Shown here piece after piece: positions 1-10,520 of a DNA stretch of 64,000 bases; position 1 is the first letter of the stretch, and each line of letters begins with the position of its first letter. The notes under the pieces were generated by a model, which worked only from the letters and a program-made list of their open reading frames with translations, was not told the DNA's origin and ran no database searches. This DNA is from Cladosporium sp. IMV 00045. Taxonomy: Eukaryota > Ascomycota > Dothideomycetes > Cladosporiales > Cladosporiaceae. The position numbers were made by a program, and so were the translations under genes. The stretch is from positions 1 through 64,000 of the forward strand of contig MSJI02000842.1 of assembly GCA_001931905.2 (NCBI GenBank), read 5' to 3'.

Positions 1-428
1 CGATCGTTCGTGCTTCTACTCTCGAGACTCCCGTAAAGCAGTATATCGAGCGATCGGGAGCCGCTTTCGAAAGAACGCATTCCGAAGTTACTATCTTACG
101 GAAGGAGCTATCCGAGGCTCGAGAGCTATTACGGGTATGTAAAGAACGTACGAAAGGGAAACGCGTAGCAATAAAAGGGAGGTTCGTCTTTAATACGAAG
201 GAAATCCTCGAAGTAGTCGAGAAAGCGGAAGCGGAAGCCTCGAAGGGAAAGCCGAAGAAGAAGCAAAAGGCGAAAGCTATAACCCCCGAAATCGAGGACG
301 AGGAAGACGAAGCTATCGGGAGTAATATATCCGAAAGTGAGAGCGATTATATTATCGTAGCTAGTAGGAGACCGATTTTGAAGTAGATAGGTTAGAATTC
401 TGTCCCGCTTCTAGTACTGTCCCGCTTC
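1..428 (+). mobile_element. Right end of a Fot1/pogo-type DNA transposon
   Basis: The first 386 bases encode the C-terminus of a DDE transposase, followed by about 40 bases of non-coding end. In that end an 11-base motif, CTGTCCCGCTT, occurs twice (about 401 and 417), the second copy running into CCCC and then TA. Pogo/Fot1 elements insert at TA, so the element probably ends at about 428. The matching left end and terminal inverted repeat are outside the window, so the exact boundary is inferred. The rest of the element lies to the left. Confidence 0.6.
3..386 (+). CDS. Transposase C-terminus, Fot1/pogo family (partial)
   Basis: An open frame enters from the left edge and runs 127 residues to TAG at 384-386. 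It shows the tail typical of fungal pogo-like (DDE_1) transposases: a heptad-like stretch with SEVTILRKELSEARELL, the signature ERTKGKRVAIKGRFVFNT, a lysine-rich stretch, then an acidic and serine-rich end. The N-terminal DNA-binding domain and DDE catalytic core would lie outside the window. No stop interrupts the visible part, so the element may be a fairly recent arrival. Family assignment rests on the KGKRVAIKG signature and charge pattern. Confidence 0.65.
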   Translation: MVRASTLETPVKQYIERSGAAFERTHSEVTILRKELSEARELLRVCKERTKGKRVAIKGRFVFNTKEILEVVEKAEAEASKGKPKKKQKAKAITPEIEDEEDEAIGSNISESESDYIIVASRRPILK

Positions 429-435
429 CCCTACA

Positions 436-1675
436 GTGACGTTAATACTAAACACTGAAAATATGCTAAAGCCAATCAAGTATTGGTGCGCCATATTTTG
501 CGCTATCGCATTTGTCTTCTGCTTTTTGTTCATGGAAGAGACAAACTACTCTCGTACCTTGACTCCAACAAACGGGACGCGGAGCCCTGACCTGGACAAG
601 GCGGGTGTACAAAAAGCAGAAGATGCATGTGCCAAAGATCAAGACAACACCGGTCACACTGGAGAAAAACCCATGGACACAAATTATGTTGAGAACAAGC
701 AGCTGGAGTCTGTTACAAGTGGACTGCCAACTCAGCCCTCAGCCGAAATTTCCTATGGCAACACTGAACCACGACAAAAAGCAGCATATTACACCCGACT
801 GAATCCGATGACCTTGGATGGCTTCAGGAAACCCAACCACGTCGTCATGAGAATGCGACGCACGATTCAATTCCTAAGCTTCCCGGTGATTTTCTATGCG
901 GGCTTCTCGTATGGAGTTTACATCGTCTGGCTTGCACTCTTCAATGCTACCCAGTCTTGGTTTCTGGCAGACGCACCTTATAACTTCTCCACATCCCAGG
1001 TTGGATTGACTTTCATTGCCCCACTGGTTGGTACCACGTTAGGGTAAGTTCGCACTTGACATTTGACTGCCCTGCTTTCGCTGATTTCCTGGTCACTTCC
1101 AGGTCAGCATATACTGGCTTCGTTGGCGACTGGCTGGTAATAAAGCTTGCCCGAAGGAACCACGGAGTCTCACAGGCAGAGCATCGCCTCTGGCTTCTCA
1201 TGATGCTCTTCCTCCTCACACCATTCGGGTGCATCTTGTGGGGCGTCGGAGCCTACAATGGGATACACTGGTTCGGACTGGTCTTTGCCATGGGTACCGT
1301 TTCATTTGTGACGACGTCTGGGTCACAAATCTGGATCACCTATTGCATTGACTCGTACCATGACTTGGGAGCTGAAGCGCTTGTGACAGTGATGATCCTC
1401 CGAAACACCTTGTTCTTCGCTGTGAACTATGGGTGGGTTACCCAAACACTTTTGATACATGCAAGGAACATTTCAGCTAACATCTCACCAGTGTTACTCC
1501 ATGGATGTCCGATATGGGCTCCCAAAACGGATTTATTGTTGCAGCAGCGGCAAGCGTCGCTCACTCTTTAACCGTTCTTCCATTCATCAGATGGGCTCAC
1601 ATATTACGCAAAAAGAGCCGCGGACGGTACTGGCGCTATCTTGAAAAGGCCGAGGAAAAAGGGTTGGGTCACTGA
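436..1675 (+). pseudogene. MFS transporter, C-terminal half only (5' truncated beside the transposon)
   Basis: Three exons, about 436-1043, 1103-1432 and 1492-1675, join in phase through introns 1044-1102 (GTAAGT, AG) and 1433-1491 (GTGGGT, CTAAC branch point, CAG). The product begins inside a membrane segment (YWCAIFCAIAFVFCFLF) followed by MEETNYSR, the pattern at the end of helix 6 in Hol1-like DHA1 carriers. It then has the long charged central loop and helices 7-12, and ends in RYWRYLEKAEEKG. No ATG opens the frame at a sensible place; the upstream end sits about 8 bases from the presumed transposon edge. Helices 1-6 are missing. They may lie left of the transposon, in which case the element split the gene. 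As it stands it cannot make a working carrier. Confidence 0.7.
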
Positions 1676-2318
1676 ACGAGGACATATAGTCACCGTCTAG
1701 ACGTGCATTAACACGGAGCCCTGAGCACCGTGGATGCCCACTCTAATTTTGCAAAAGTCGAGTCAGACTTCATGACTTCCCTTCACACCTCCTTCTCCAC
1801 AAGTGCGAGGAGCTCGACCGAGCCATGGTCATGTTTCCATGCAGTTCTCAAGAACGAAGAGCAGAACATGCCCTGGAAGGAAGAGTAAGTCACCTGGAGC
1901 GACGATGTGGCAAAATAGAGATCCTGCCTCCTGCGAAGTCGACCGAGAACGCCGAGCGAACCCCGCCGAGCTCGGAGACCGCCCGGCAGGTGATGAGCAT
2001 GCCGTTCGTCTCCACGCACACCGAAAGCAATTCATCGCATTTCGCACCTGACGATCTCGTAGAATGTGCCTTCCGCAAGGCTGGAGAGCATACTGACGGG
2101 TAGATGAGCGTGGATGAAGGTATTCCCCAACAGTAAGAGATCTCTGACCTTGATTGCCCCGAGGCACCCCCGGCGCGAAAACGGTGAGCCTCAATGGCTT
2201 CGGCGAGCTGCCGTGCGATGTCTCTTCAAGGTTCTATCACCACCTCGAACCGACGCAGACCGCATGTCCCATAACCCTAAGAGACATCCGGATGAGCTAG
2301 CTAACCCTACATCATAGC
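1676..2318. other. Intergenic: upstream region of the Zn2Cys6 gene
   Basis: This holds the 3' flank of the broken transporter and the likely promoter of the regulator that starts at 2319. Overlapping open frames of 60-120 codons occur on both strands around 1780-2200, but none starts or ends sensibly or resembles a known family. I see no convincing gene here. Confidence 0.5.
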
Positions 2319-4501
2319 ATGGCCCCGACCAGAGTCCACCGTACAGCCCTGTCGGAACGTGCATGCCTGCAGTGCCAGAAGCGCAAGACTAGATGCGTGC
2401 CTCACGGTGATGTGGATCAGCCATGTCAGTACTGCGAGAGGACTCAGAGGGAGTGTATATTTTCACAACCCCCTTCCAGGACGCCTTTGACCCGCAAAAA
2501 TCTTCAAGATGCTGAAGCCCGCTGCCGGGAGCTGGAGTCCCTTTTAGAGCAATCCCAGCGTTCGAATGCGGAAGGCCACTCTCAGGCTCCTTCCAATAAG
2601 GCAACCCCTGATATTCGGTCACAGAATCCTGTGCAGAGCAATTTGAACTTCGCAAATGATTCACACCACTCTCCATACGAATGGGACGAGACCCAGACAG
2701 GTGACGGTCCAGCAGCTGACATGGACCAGCCTGGTGACGGCATGGCCTCATTCGGGGGAGGCAACATCGGCATAGGCTACTTGGGTTAGTTTTAGCTAAT
2801 CAGAGGACTTGAATGGGGACGAGGTTTGACCATTATCTTCCAGGCACAACTTCAGGACATGCTTTGTTGGATACGATCTCATCTGCCCTCTCGCCTGGAG
2901 CATCGACCGACTTTCATACACAGCAAAATAAGTCCGACCAGATGCCCATTCACAGGGCTCTAGTGCATCCACTCTCACAGACCTTGGCCACGTCGCATGT
3001 GCAAGAGCAGCTTGTCACAGTCTATTTTGAAAGCTACAACAAATCCTATCCTGTGCTTCACGAGGGCACATTCCGAGGCCAATGTATTCTGCGGAACAAG
3101 CACTTCCGAGATAGCAGCTGGTATATGATCTACCATATGGTTTTGGCAATCGGAGAGTGGATTGGAGGATTCACCACCGAACAGCATTCCTTGTATTACG
3201 ATGCTGCACGATCTCGCTTTGGACCAGAGTCTCTGGAACGGGGAAACCTCGCCACCGTGCAGGCTTTCCTTCTCATGAGCAACTACTTACAGAAAAGAGG
3301 TCGACCAAATACTGCCTTCAACCTCATGGGTATTGCGCATCGCATGGCCTTTGGTCTGGGTCTTCACCGCGAACTGAACCACCCGGGCGACACAGACACC
3401 CTTTCCCAGCTGAGCCGTCGGACTCTGTTCTGGGTACTATACTGTTTCGACAGCGGTTTCAGCATCACCACTGGCAGACCAACATTCATGCTTGACTCGT
3501 TCATCGATGTCAACATCCCGCGCAATGTTGACGACAGCGGCTGCCGAGCTCAACATGACCAGCCCAGTGAAGTGCCATATCCTACCAATCTTTCCGCTCT
3601 CATAGCCCAGGCTCGCTTAGCCAAGCTTGCGAACAAAGCGTACGCCCAGTTCTCTGGTATCTCCCCTTCTTCAGATGCATACCACCAAACATCCGTGATG
3701 GAGCATATGTTGCAGACTTGGCGCAGCTCACTGCCCGGGTACTTCTTTAGTCACGACGTGCCGACCTGGTTCAAGCGATCACGCAAGATTGTTTTATGGA
3801 AGGAGGAGAATATCAGAATCTTGCTGTTACTCGGAAGTCAACGACAACGGACCGACCTGCACGAAAAGATTGCAGTCGGTGAGCGATACCGGTCTGTTGC
3901 TACCGACACATTGATGGACATATGCACCTTCTTCGAGGACACGCAAATGCACTTCAATCCAGGATTCGGGTGGTATGCCACCTATTTCATCCTGCAAGCC
4001 GCTCTTGCTCTCAGCGTCCACGAGTTGGCGAAATGCAGCATCTCAAGCCTGCCCCAATCTCAACAACGTGAGGACACCCGCACGTACGACCAGTTGATGG
4101 ACCAGTCTCGAGCATGTCTTCAAAGCCTTTCAAGATTCGACCCGAATGCTGTGGTGGCTTTGCGCGGCTTAGTTCAGTCACAGAAAGGGGTTGTTCGATC
4201 ACGGACAGATAGCATCCCACCACGAGAGGAGATGTTGAATAACGAATCATTATCACAGAGACAGACGGAGACTTCCAACCACAGTCAGCGTCAAAGTAGT
4301 GAAATGCATCTACCGAGAGACACTCAGCCAATACCGTCTTCAGCTAGAGTGACAGATCCCCTGGACGCTTTCCCATATGAGTCTGAGGCAACGTTTACGA
4401 ATGGGCTGACCGAATTCATGGATACTTCGCTTTCGGCTTTCGACAATGGAGACTTCCTCAATGGCGTATTCCAGGACTGTTACGGGCCTTTCCAGCTGTA
4501 G
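2319..4501 (+). CDS. Zn2Cys6 fungal transcription factor
   Basis: Two exons, 2319-2784 and 2844-4501, flank a 59-bp intron (GTTAGT donor, CAG acceptor) and give 707 residues. Residues about 13-45 form the binuclear zinc cluster (CLQCQKRKTRCVPHGDVDQ, then CQYCERTQREC), followed by a short coiled-coil linker (LQDAEARCRELESLLEQ). The large second exon matches the fungal_trans (middle homology) region, including the RRTLFWVLYCFDSGFSITTGRP block that is typical of it. The C-terminus is Ser/Gln-rich and acidic, as in activation domains. It lies between a broken MFS gene and an SDR gene, as pathway-specific regulators often do, so control of these neighbours is a reasonable inference. The target pathway is unknown. 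Confidence 0.88.
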
Positions 4502-4787
4502 TCAAGATACTCAAATGGTTTCTTGCTGTCGCGGCTAGACTTCACCCGCCTCGCCTGCCTCACCCGCCTTCCGCCAATCCTGAGCGCTCACCGAGTCGAG
4601 CCATGACCCGACTTCTGCAAAGCTGCGACAGAGATGAACTTCATCTGACATTACGTCAGATATACGCATTCAATGACCAATCGCACTTGAGCTCCTTGCG
4701 ATCAGGAAACGCTTCCATCATGCCTCGAAAATTTTCGTTGAGATGAAATGAACAAGTTTTGCCTTCATATTCACATTTACCTCAATA
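4502..4787. other. Convergent 3' region between regulator and SDR
   Basis: These 286 bases separate two converging genes. They are C-rich at first (repeated CACCCGCC/CCTGCCTC), then AT-rich. No gene or stable element is evident. Confidence 0.5.
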
Positions 4788-5715
4788 TCAAGGCAAGACA
4801 TAGCCACCATCAATGATCGTATCGCTACCAGTCTGGTAAGACGAAGCATCGCTGGCCAGATAGAGATAGAGGCCCTTGATCTCCTTGACATGACCCTGTC
4901 TTCCGAGCGGAGTCATACGGTACGCCTCATTGACAACGCCGGGGCCAGCGCCCATTTTGGTGTTGAAAAAGCCAGGTGAGACTACGTTGACCCTTGCAAA
5001 CTCGCGCCATTCCCGAGCCAAGCTCTTTCCGAGATGGTTGACTGCAGCTTTTGTGGAGTTGTAGACCTGTTTGAGTGAGTAGGTGTAATCTTTGATCGCG
5101 CTTACAGGTACATACCGGTTGGTCAACAGGAACGTTGACAATATGCGCTGAGATGCTTGATGTGATGATCAAGTTGCCAAAGCCCTGGCTTTTGAAAATT
5201 GCACCGGCGTATTTCGCGCAGTAAAATACGCCATCGACTAGAGAGTGTGTGAGCGATGGAGCCAACGTCCTCAAACAGAAGGTACACTCACCATTGACAG
5301 ACATCTGCTTCTTATATTCCTCCACCGTCTGTTCCGTGACCGCTTTAGAGATAGCCATGCCGGCATTCGCGATGAAAACGTCCAATTTGCCGAAGTCGCC
5401 CACGACATCGCTCATTGCCTTCTCCACCGCCTGGTGGTCAGACACCTCGACCTTGTAAGCCTTCGCCTTGATGTGGTATTGGTCCTCCAGCTGCTTGGCT
5501 TTCGCCACCGCAACATCGTTGGAGTTGTACCACATGGCGACGTTGGCTCCGGCTTCTGCCACCGCCTCGGCGACGGCAAAGCCAATTCCGTCTGCGGCGC
5601 CAGTGATGGCCACAACCTTGCCCTTCATGCTGAGCTGGGCAAATACGCTCTCAGATGTGTTGGGCACTGGTCGCGGCTCGCGTACGACGCCGGCTTCTTG
5701 GAGGGTCATTGACAT
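4788..5715 (-). CDS. Short-chain dehydrogenase/reductase (sorbose reductase/mannitol dehydrogenase type)
   Basis: Three exons on the minus strand, 5715-5292, 5237-5116 and 5066-4788, are separated by introns of 54 bp (GTGAGT) and 49 bp (GTATGT) and encode 274 residues. The cofactor motif is TGAADGIG near residue 40, followed by NAG and the catalytic set Ser (ITSSIS) and Tyr-x3-Lys (YNSTK). The protein ends in DGGYVLP, as in NADP-dependent polyol or L-xylulose/sorbose reductases. Exon 3 starts just before the catalytic Tyr. The ATG at 5715 is preferred to more upstream in-frame positions because it follows CAAG and gives a normal N-terminus. It is convergent with the Zn2Cys6 gene and may share a pathway with it. 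Substrate is not provable from sequence. Confidence 0.87.
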
Positions 5716-7027
5716 CTTGCAGTGGTTTACACTGGACAACCGAGAAGAGTGCTGGTGGGAGCTAGGGAAAGATGAGAGAAAATATGAGTGTAGGACTTGA
5801 GCTTGGGACAGCTTACTTCGATTCAGACAGCCCGTCACTTTAAAAGATGCGTTCTTATCAAATCATTCGCACTTGAACACGTTGCTCGCCTGCATCGCTC
5901 CGATGCCATGTTGTGACGTTAAGGCATGGTGGGCCGACCCCGCTTCTTCAACACGCTTCGGAGCACGGCGAACCGATGACCGAACACGATAGTATCTCTT
6001 GTGTTACAAACCGGGCTCCATGTCTTCAGCAAGACCCTGTCATTCTGGACTGGATTGCTGCTGGTGACAATTTCGAATCTAGTCAAATTGTAACATGCAC
6101 TACATACAAAGGGACAGAGCCAGCGCATCTTTTCTCGCTTTGAGACATGACTGAGCTGGTGCATTCCAATTCGAATGTTCTGGTTCAAGTTCCTGGCTGC
6201 TGTTGGAGAAGATTCATTGATCAGAGGAGAGGGGTCTGACTTGTCAGGCGATTATGTTAATGTCATGAGCGGATTTGTTGCAAAGGTATTCTTTCATAAT
6301 GGGAATATCTCATCGGTAGAATAGTGTGTGATACACCCAAGGCGAAGACATGTGCACACTGTTCACGGAAATAACCGTTTTTGACACCCGGTGTCTCAGC
6401 GCCCGTCGAAGCAACTTCACATACTAAGAGCGAGGTTATATGCAAAGCAATCATTCAGAGAAACTGTTTCGAAAGTAGACAAAAGAGCACACCTCGACAT
6501 AACTTATAGGGAGTCGGAGTACAAGATTCGGAGTCGCCAACCGAAGAGAGAGCCTCAGGTTTACCAGATTCAATATAACACAGGTGGTCATGCGCAAGCC
6601 TGGCAGACTCGCCAAAGGCATCGAACAGCGTTGCAGACCGATTCTGAGCATCTGATGCGAGCTGGTAGACGACTAGCAGAGGTCGAGACATTGCCAATGA
6701 CTGGTCGTATCTATAACTGGTATCGAAGCCTACCACTCTTCTGACATTCAATATGGATTTGATTATTGTATCTGAACAAGAACAGAAAACAAGAACGCGG
6801 CAGAGGGGTACGGACGTGCCCGTTTGTCGCTAACACCCCCCGGTGTGCCCCCAAGCAACGTGGGCGCGATGGTGTGAAAGAAAAAAGAGGAAAGAAACAC
6901 ATTCGTCCAGTCGCCAGATGGTGGTAGAGTCTCGTTGATAACTCACTCCAAGATCAGCCCCGGTGACGAAGAACGCCACGGGAAGCCCTTTTGTGATGTC
7001 AAGAATCGAATCCATCTCGCACTTCGC
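5716..7027. other. Intergenic, 1.3 kb
   Basis: This is the promoter side of the SDR and the 3' flank of the decayed gene. Short open frames exist on both strands (for example 6391-6744) but overlap each other and resemble nothing. A CGG-N4-CCG palindrome lies at 5966-5975. No RNA gene was recognised. Confidence 0.45.
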
Positions 7028-8185
7028 CTACAACTCCCGGAGTAGAATTATTCTCCGAAGTCTCTCCATAGGATCATCACCGACATCTGGTGCGTTGCGG
7101 AACGCATCCACGAGGCTAATTTTGGTTCGTCGGAATATGCTCCTCATCTGATTTGGCCGCTGCATCAGATGACGCGAACGGTAGTTTGCGAACTCCAATG
7201 AGTCCTTGACATTACCACTGTCTTCCCTAGACCTAGCGAATTTCTGAAGGTATTCTTGAGGAACTGTCTCTCTGCGCTGTGGGAACTGGTGAAGATGCGC
7301 CAACTGGCTGCGCGAGATGACAATGTCGTTTACCTGGTCCAGGTGATTGTCCAGCACGTCCGTAGAGTTGAAGGCTTCCCATACGTCGCCGTGTCCTTAA
7401 AGTTGGGGAAAAATCTCACGAAACGCTGCAGCGTTCGCTTTTTCGTCCATAGCATCAAAGCTCCGTACGGATACTCCGAACAGGATCGGGAGGGAGGACT
7501 CCACCCATATTGCAGCAATCCGAGGGTCGAGCGCCTGATAGGAGGCGACAAAAGCTCGTTCTGCAAAGGCATATGGTACCAGTGCATGGTGGAGCTGTTC
7601 TTTTCATTCCATCCGGATCTCACGGAAGGCCAAGTCCAACACTTGATGGACATCTTTAATCGCGACAAGAGACGCCAGCCGGAAGTTAGCGACTCAAAGG
7701 GTACCCCTGAATCTCGTGCACAAGGGACGTCAGCTCTTCTTGGTGGCAGTGATTTCGTGGGGAACACCACGACTGCCTCCAAATCTTACTTCAAGGTGAT
7801 CGTCGTTTTCCTTGATCTCGTAAAATCTGGCTATATATTCCCTGTTGGAAGACTTCTTGAGCGATGGAGCAATGGACAGTGCCAGCTCCTTGTTACAAAC
7901 ACCATCGATCTTTTGAAAGCCCCGAACCATGTGAACTGCCTTGTGGTTGAATTGCACCTCGCCGGCCTGCAGGCCATCCATATTGCCAAAAGACTTGTGC
8001 AAATCAAGCATAAGATATACGTTCTCATTCAGAACCACGTCTGTCAAGAGAGGTGAATCGCTGCTGGGACGGACCAACTCGCTGACGTTGTCAGAACAAA
8101 AGTGATTTCTGCCATTTTGCTGCAAGTGAGGCCTCGTCCTTACTTCCGGTGCGTCGGTCTGATCAGAGCGCTTCGTTCTCGCCAT
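7028..8185 (-). pseudogene. Decayed gene of unknown family, four in-frame stops
   Basis: From ATG 8185 (MARTKRSDQT) one minus-strand frame carries protein-like sequence for about 1.15 kb down to a stop at 7028. It is interrupted by TGA at 7730-7732, 7694-7696 and 7604-7606 and TAA at 7397-7399. Stretches such as HHALVPYAFAERAFVASYQ and RIAAIWVESSLPILFGV look like folded-protein sequence. The intervals between stops are multiples of three, so point mutations rather than indels broke it, unless undetected introns remove some of them (a CTAAC lies near 7690). I do not recognise the family. Loss by C-to-T/G-to-A changes, as in repeat-induced point mutation, would produce such stops, but this is inference. 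Confidence 0.45.
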
Positions 8186-9269
8186 AAGAGCTGGACTCGA
8201 GGGGTTTGGATAGTGGTGATGAATATTGCGGCAGAGGTTGGGGCGTGCACACTCGTATCGCAAGAAGACACTCTGATAGCGCTTGTGAAAGGTGAATCGC
8301 AGGGGTGATTTGATATGAGCTTCCACTCTGTCGTTACGTTTGCAAGTTGATAACTTGCTTCGTGCGGTCTGGTAGCTTGATGTGGCATACGCTGGCCGTG
8401 AAGATAACTTTGACTTCGAGGTCGTCCTGTTCAGAGCGCAAGTTAGATTGAGTTACACTGTATTGATGAGTAGGTGGTGGCGTGCCTCGTATGTGTGCTC
8501 GTCGCACGCTTTGGCCCCGAAAGTGATGATACCTTTCTAGACGCGAAGTTGGCTTGATGCGGGTGAGCTGAGTCGTACACAGGGACTAGTATAGTCGGTA
8601 AGTGTTTGATTGATTGATTTATTGCTTGCAAGCACGATCGACTAGGTAAGCGGCTGACTGAATGAATGATTGAACAAATGAGTGATTGACTGGAAGACTG
8701 ATTAACTGAGTGAGTGACTTGCGAAAGCGGCTGGCTATTGGACTGAGCGACTTCTAGTCACATGCTGTGCCTAGAACCCTCAGGCATGAGGATTCCAGAA
8801 CCGGATTAGCTTGAGGCATTCGAACTGCAGTTGACTTGTTTCATAAGGCATTCACATGGTTTGCTTGTTCTTTTCTTTTAGTAGGTAATTTCACGCCACT
8901 CAACGCCTCTTCGCTTGGACCTTCAGAACTTTACGATACGCCAGTTACTACAGACATCCGTATGAACATCCTCACTCGCATGACTACATCACGATCCCCG
9001 CGTTCCACATTCATACCCTTTCACAGAACAGATATCATTTCTGACAAGTCGATCAACATGCCGCCCAAGCGCGTAGGAGCAAGTGTTGCTGCCGAGTCGA
9101 GCAGCGCGAGGCGCGAAGCGTGAGGTGATGGATCGGTATGCATTTGTCTTAGGTATCAGCCACAGAAAATCACCTCTAACACGTTCTTAAGGCTTAGCAT
9201 CGAAGAAGCGGAAGAAGTGAACCGACAGTCGATAGCAGACATGACAAAACAAGCCCACCAAATTGCGAC
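8186..9269. other. Intergenic with possible upstream exon of the next gene
   Basis: Apart from the TGAN tract at 8604-8757, one candidate coding piece is visible: ATG 9058 (MPPKRVGASVAAES) in a good start context, open to TGA at 9121. It could be a first exon of the gene at 9270 through a GTGAGG or GTAGGA donor and the AG near 9190-9197, but phases do not settle one model. Confidence 0.35.
8604..8757. repeat. Degenerate TGAN tetranucleotide tract
   Basis: About 150 bases are dominated by TGAT, TGAC, TGAA and TGAG steps (starting with TGATTGATTGATT, later GAGTGAGTGACT). It looks like an old, mutated tetranucleotide microsatellite without coding potential. Confidence 0.6.
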
Positions 9270-10004
9270 ATGGAAGGACAAGACGGCCTCGAATCCATCT
9301 CTGATATGGACGACATGATATTGAGCTTCCAGCGTGCTGCATCGGAGGGCAGAGTGAAAAGAGGACATCTTCCCTTCCTTTCCTTTGATGACATCCCTCG
9401 CTCATTCGAGCCGCGCGAGAGCTTCATCAACCGACTCACCCCGGCACTGGATGGCACGGAAATAGACTTTGCCATGCGCGATTTCGGTACAATCGCTCAC
9501 TTGCATTATGTCTGCGAGCTCAAGCATCTGCGGCAGCTCATTGGGCACGGTGTGGACGTCTGCGTGTATCTGATTGAGCGGCCCGCATATCTTTCTCGAG
9601 ACCACACTCACGATGCTTACCTCGAGGTGGAGCCTGATGTGATGACTGCAATGAGCAATGAAGTGGCAGGCGACATGAGAGATTTTAAAAGGCGGCTCGG
9701 GAAGGCCCAAGATTGGTGGGAGGAGATGCATATCAAAGCAAAACTTCTGCTGGAGTCTGTCGAGCAATCGATCGAAAAGACAGTCTGGAGAAATTATGGA
9801 ATTCAGAGCAGCCGTGAGGAGACGTGTCAGATCTGCCAGCAGGAGCTGGCCGAGGTGTTCTATCGTGAGGAGTTGGTAGTGGTCAACGGAGAACGGACTC
9901 ATCGGCGGATTTTGGGGCTTATGGACATGATGAATTGGTCTTTCAATACGGATTTGGCCCCTATTCTTAGGAGCCTTATCGAGACGGATGGTCCAGGCTT
10001 GTAA
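9270..10004 (+). CDS. Hypothetical protein with a Cys-x2-Cys pair
   Basis: An ATG at 9270 opens 244 codons with no stop. The product is acidic and soluble, with no signal peptide or membrane segment. Its middle (FGTIAHLHYVCELKHLRQL through WWEEMHIKAKLLLESVEQ) is predicted helical. Near residue 190 it has CQICQQELAEVF, a possible half of a zinc site, but no clear second half follows. I do not recognise the family; it may be lineage-specific. An upstream exon beginning at 9058 may belong to it, so the true N-terminus is uncertain. No neighbour suggests a function. Confidence 0.55.
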   Translation: MEGQDGLESISDMDDMILSFQRAASEGRVKRGHLPFLSFDDIPRSFEPRESFINRLTPALDGTEIDFAMRDFGTIAHLHYVCELKHLRQLIGHGVDVCVYLIERPAYLSRDHTHDAYLEVEPDVMTAMSNEVAGDMRDFKRRLGKAQDWWEEMHIKAKLLLESVEQSIEKTVWRNYGIQSSREETCQICQQELAEVFYREELVVVNGERTHRRILGLMDMMNWSFNTDLAPILRSLIETDGPGL

Positions 10005-10520
10005 CAAGTAGTGGATGAGAGGGTCTCTGCAGCAATTCGGAGCGTCCCAATAGGGAGCGTCCACGTATGGCCCACGGACAAAGTCTGCACGTTTGGCGAT
10101 TCAGACAACAATGGAAGGTATTCAGAGTCGGTAGTAATACAATTTGTGTAGCCGGAAGACTGGTAACGGTTGGCAGGAGATGCATTGCATGTACCAAGTT
10201 GTAACAGAAACTCCTCGAGTATCTCAATCTCCGATGCTTGCATATTGTAACTTGTTCGATGAGACCGGAATGGAGTTCGTTGATCTCAAAGATGCGGCCT
10301 TTTAGCATTAGCAATGCCATGAACTCAATGTGATTGTTGATGGGTTTCCTGAACGCACATCTATTATGTATAGACTCATACCAGAGTACTCATTATGACA
10401 ATTCTTCTCAAAGCCTCAAGAGCCGTCATTAATAGCTATTTTAGGGCCCTGAATCTTCTTCACTCTTCGTCCCTCCCACCAAGTCACCAATCCAGCTAGC
10501 AGACTAACGCCACATCCCAG
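10005..10520. other. Convergent intergenic region
   Basis: This is 516 bases between the ends of the orphan gene and the DUF2985 gene. It is AT-richer toward 10350-10440 and holds only short, overlapping open frames. Nothing else was seen. Confidence 0.45.

Noticed and set aside
1829..2194. A 121-codon minus-strand open frame upstream of the Zn2Cys6 gene
   Set aside because: It overlaps three other frames of similar length, has no homology I recognise and occupies the expected promoter.
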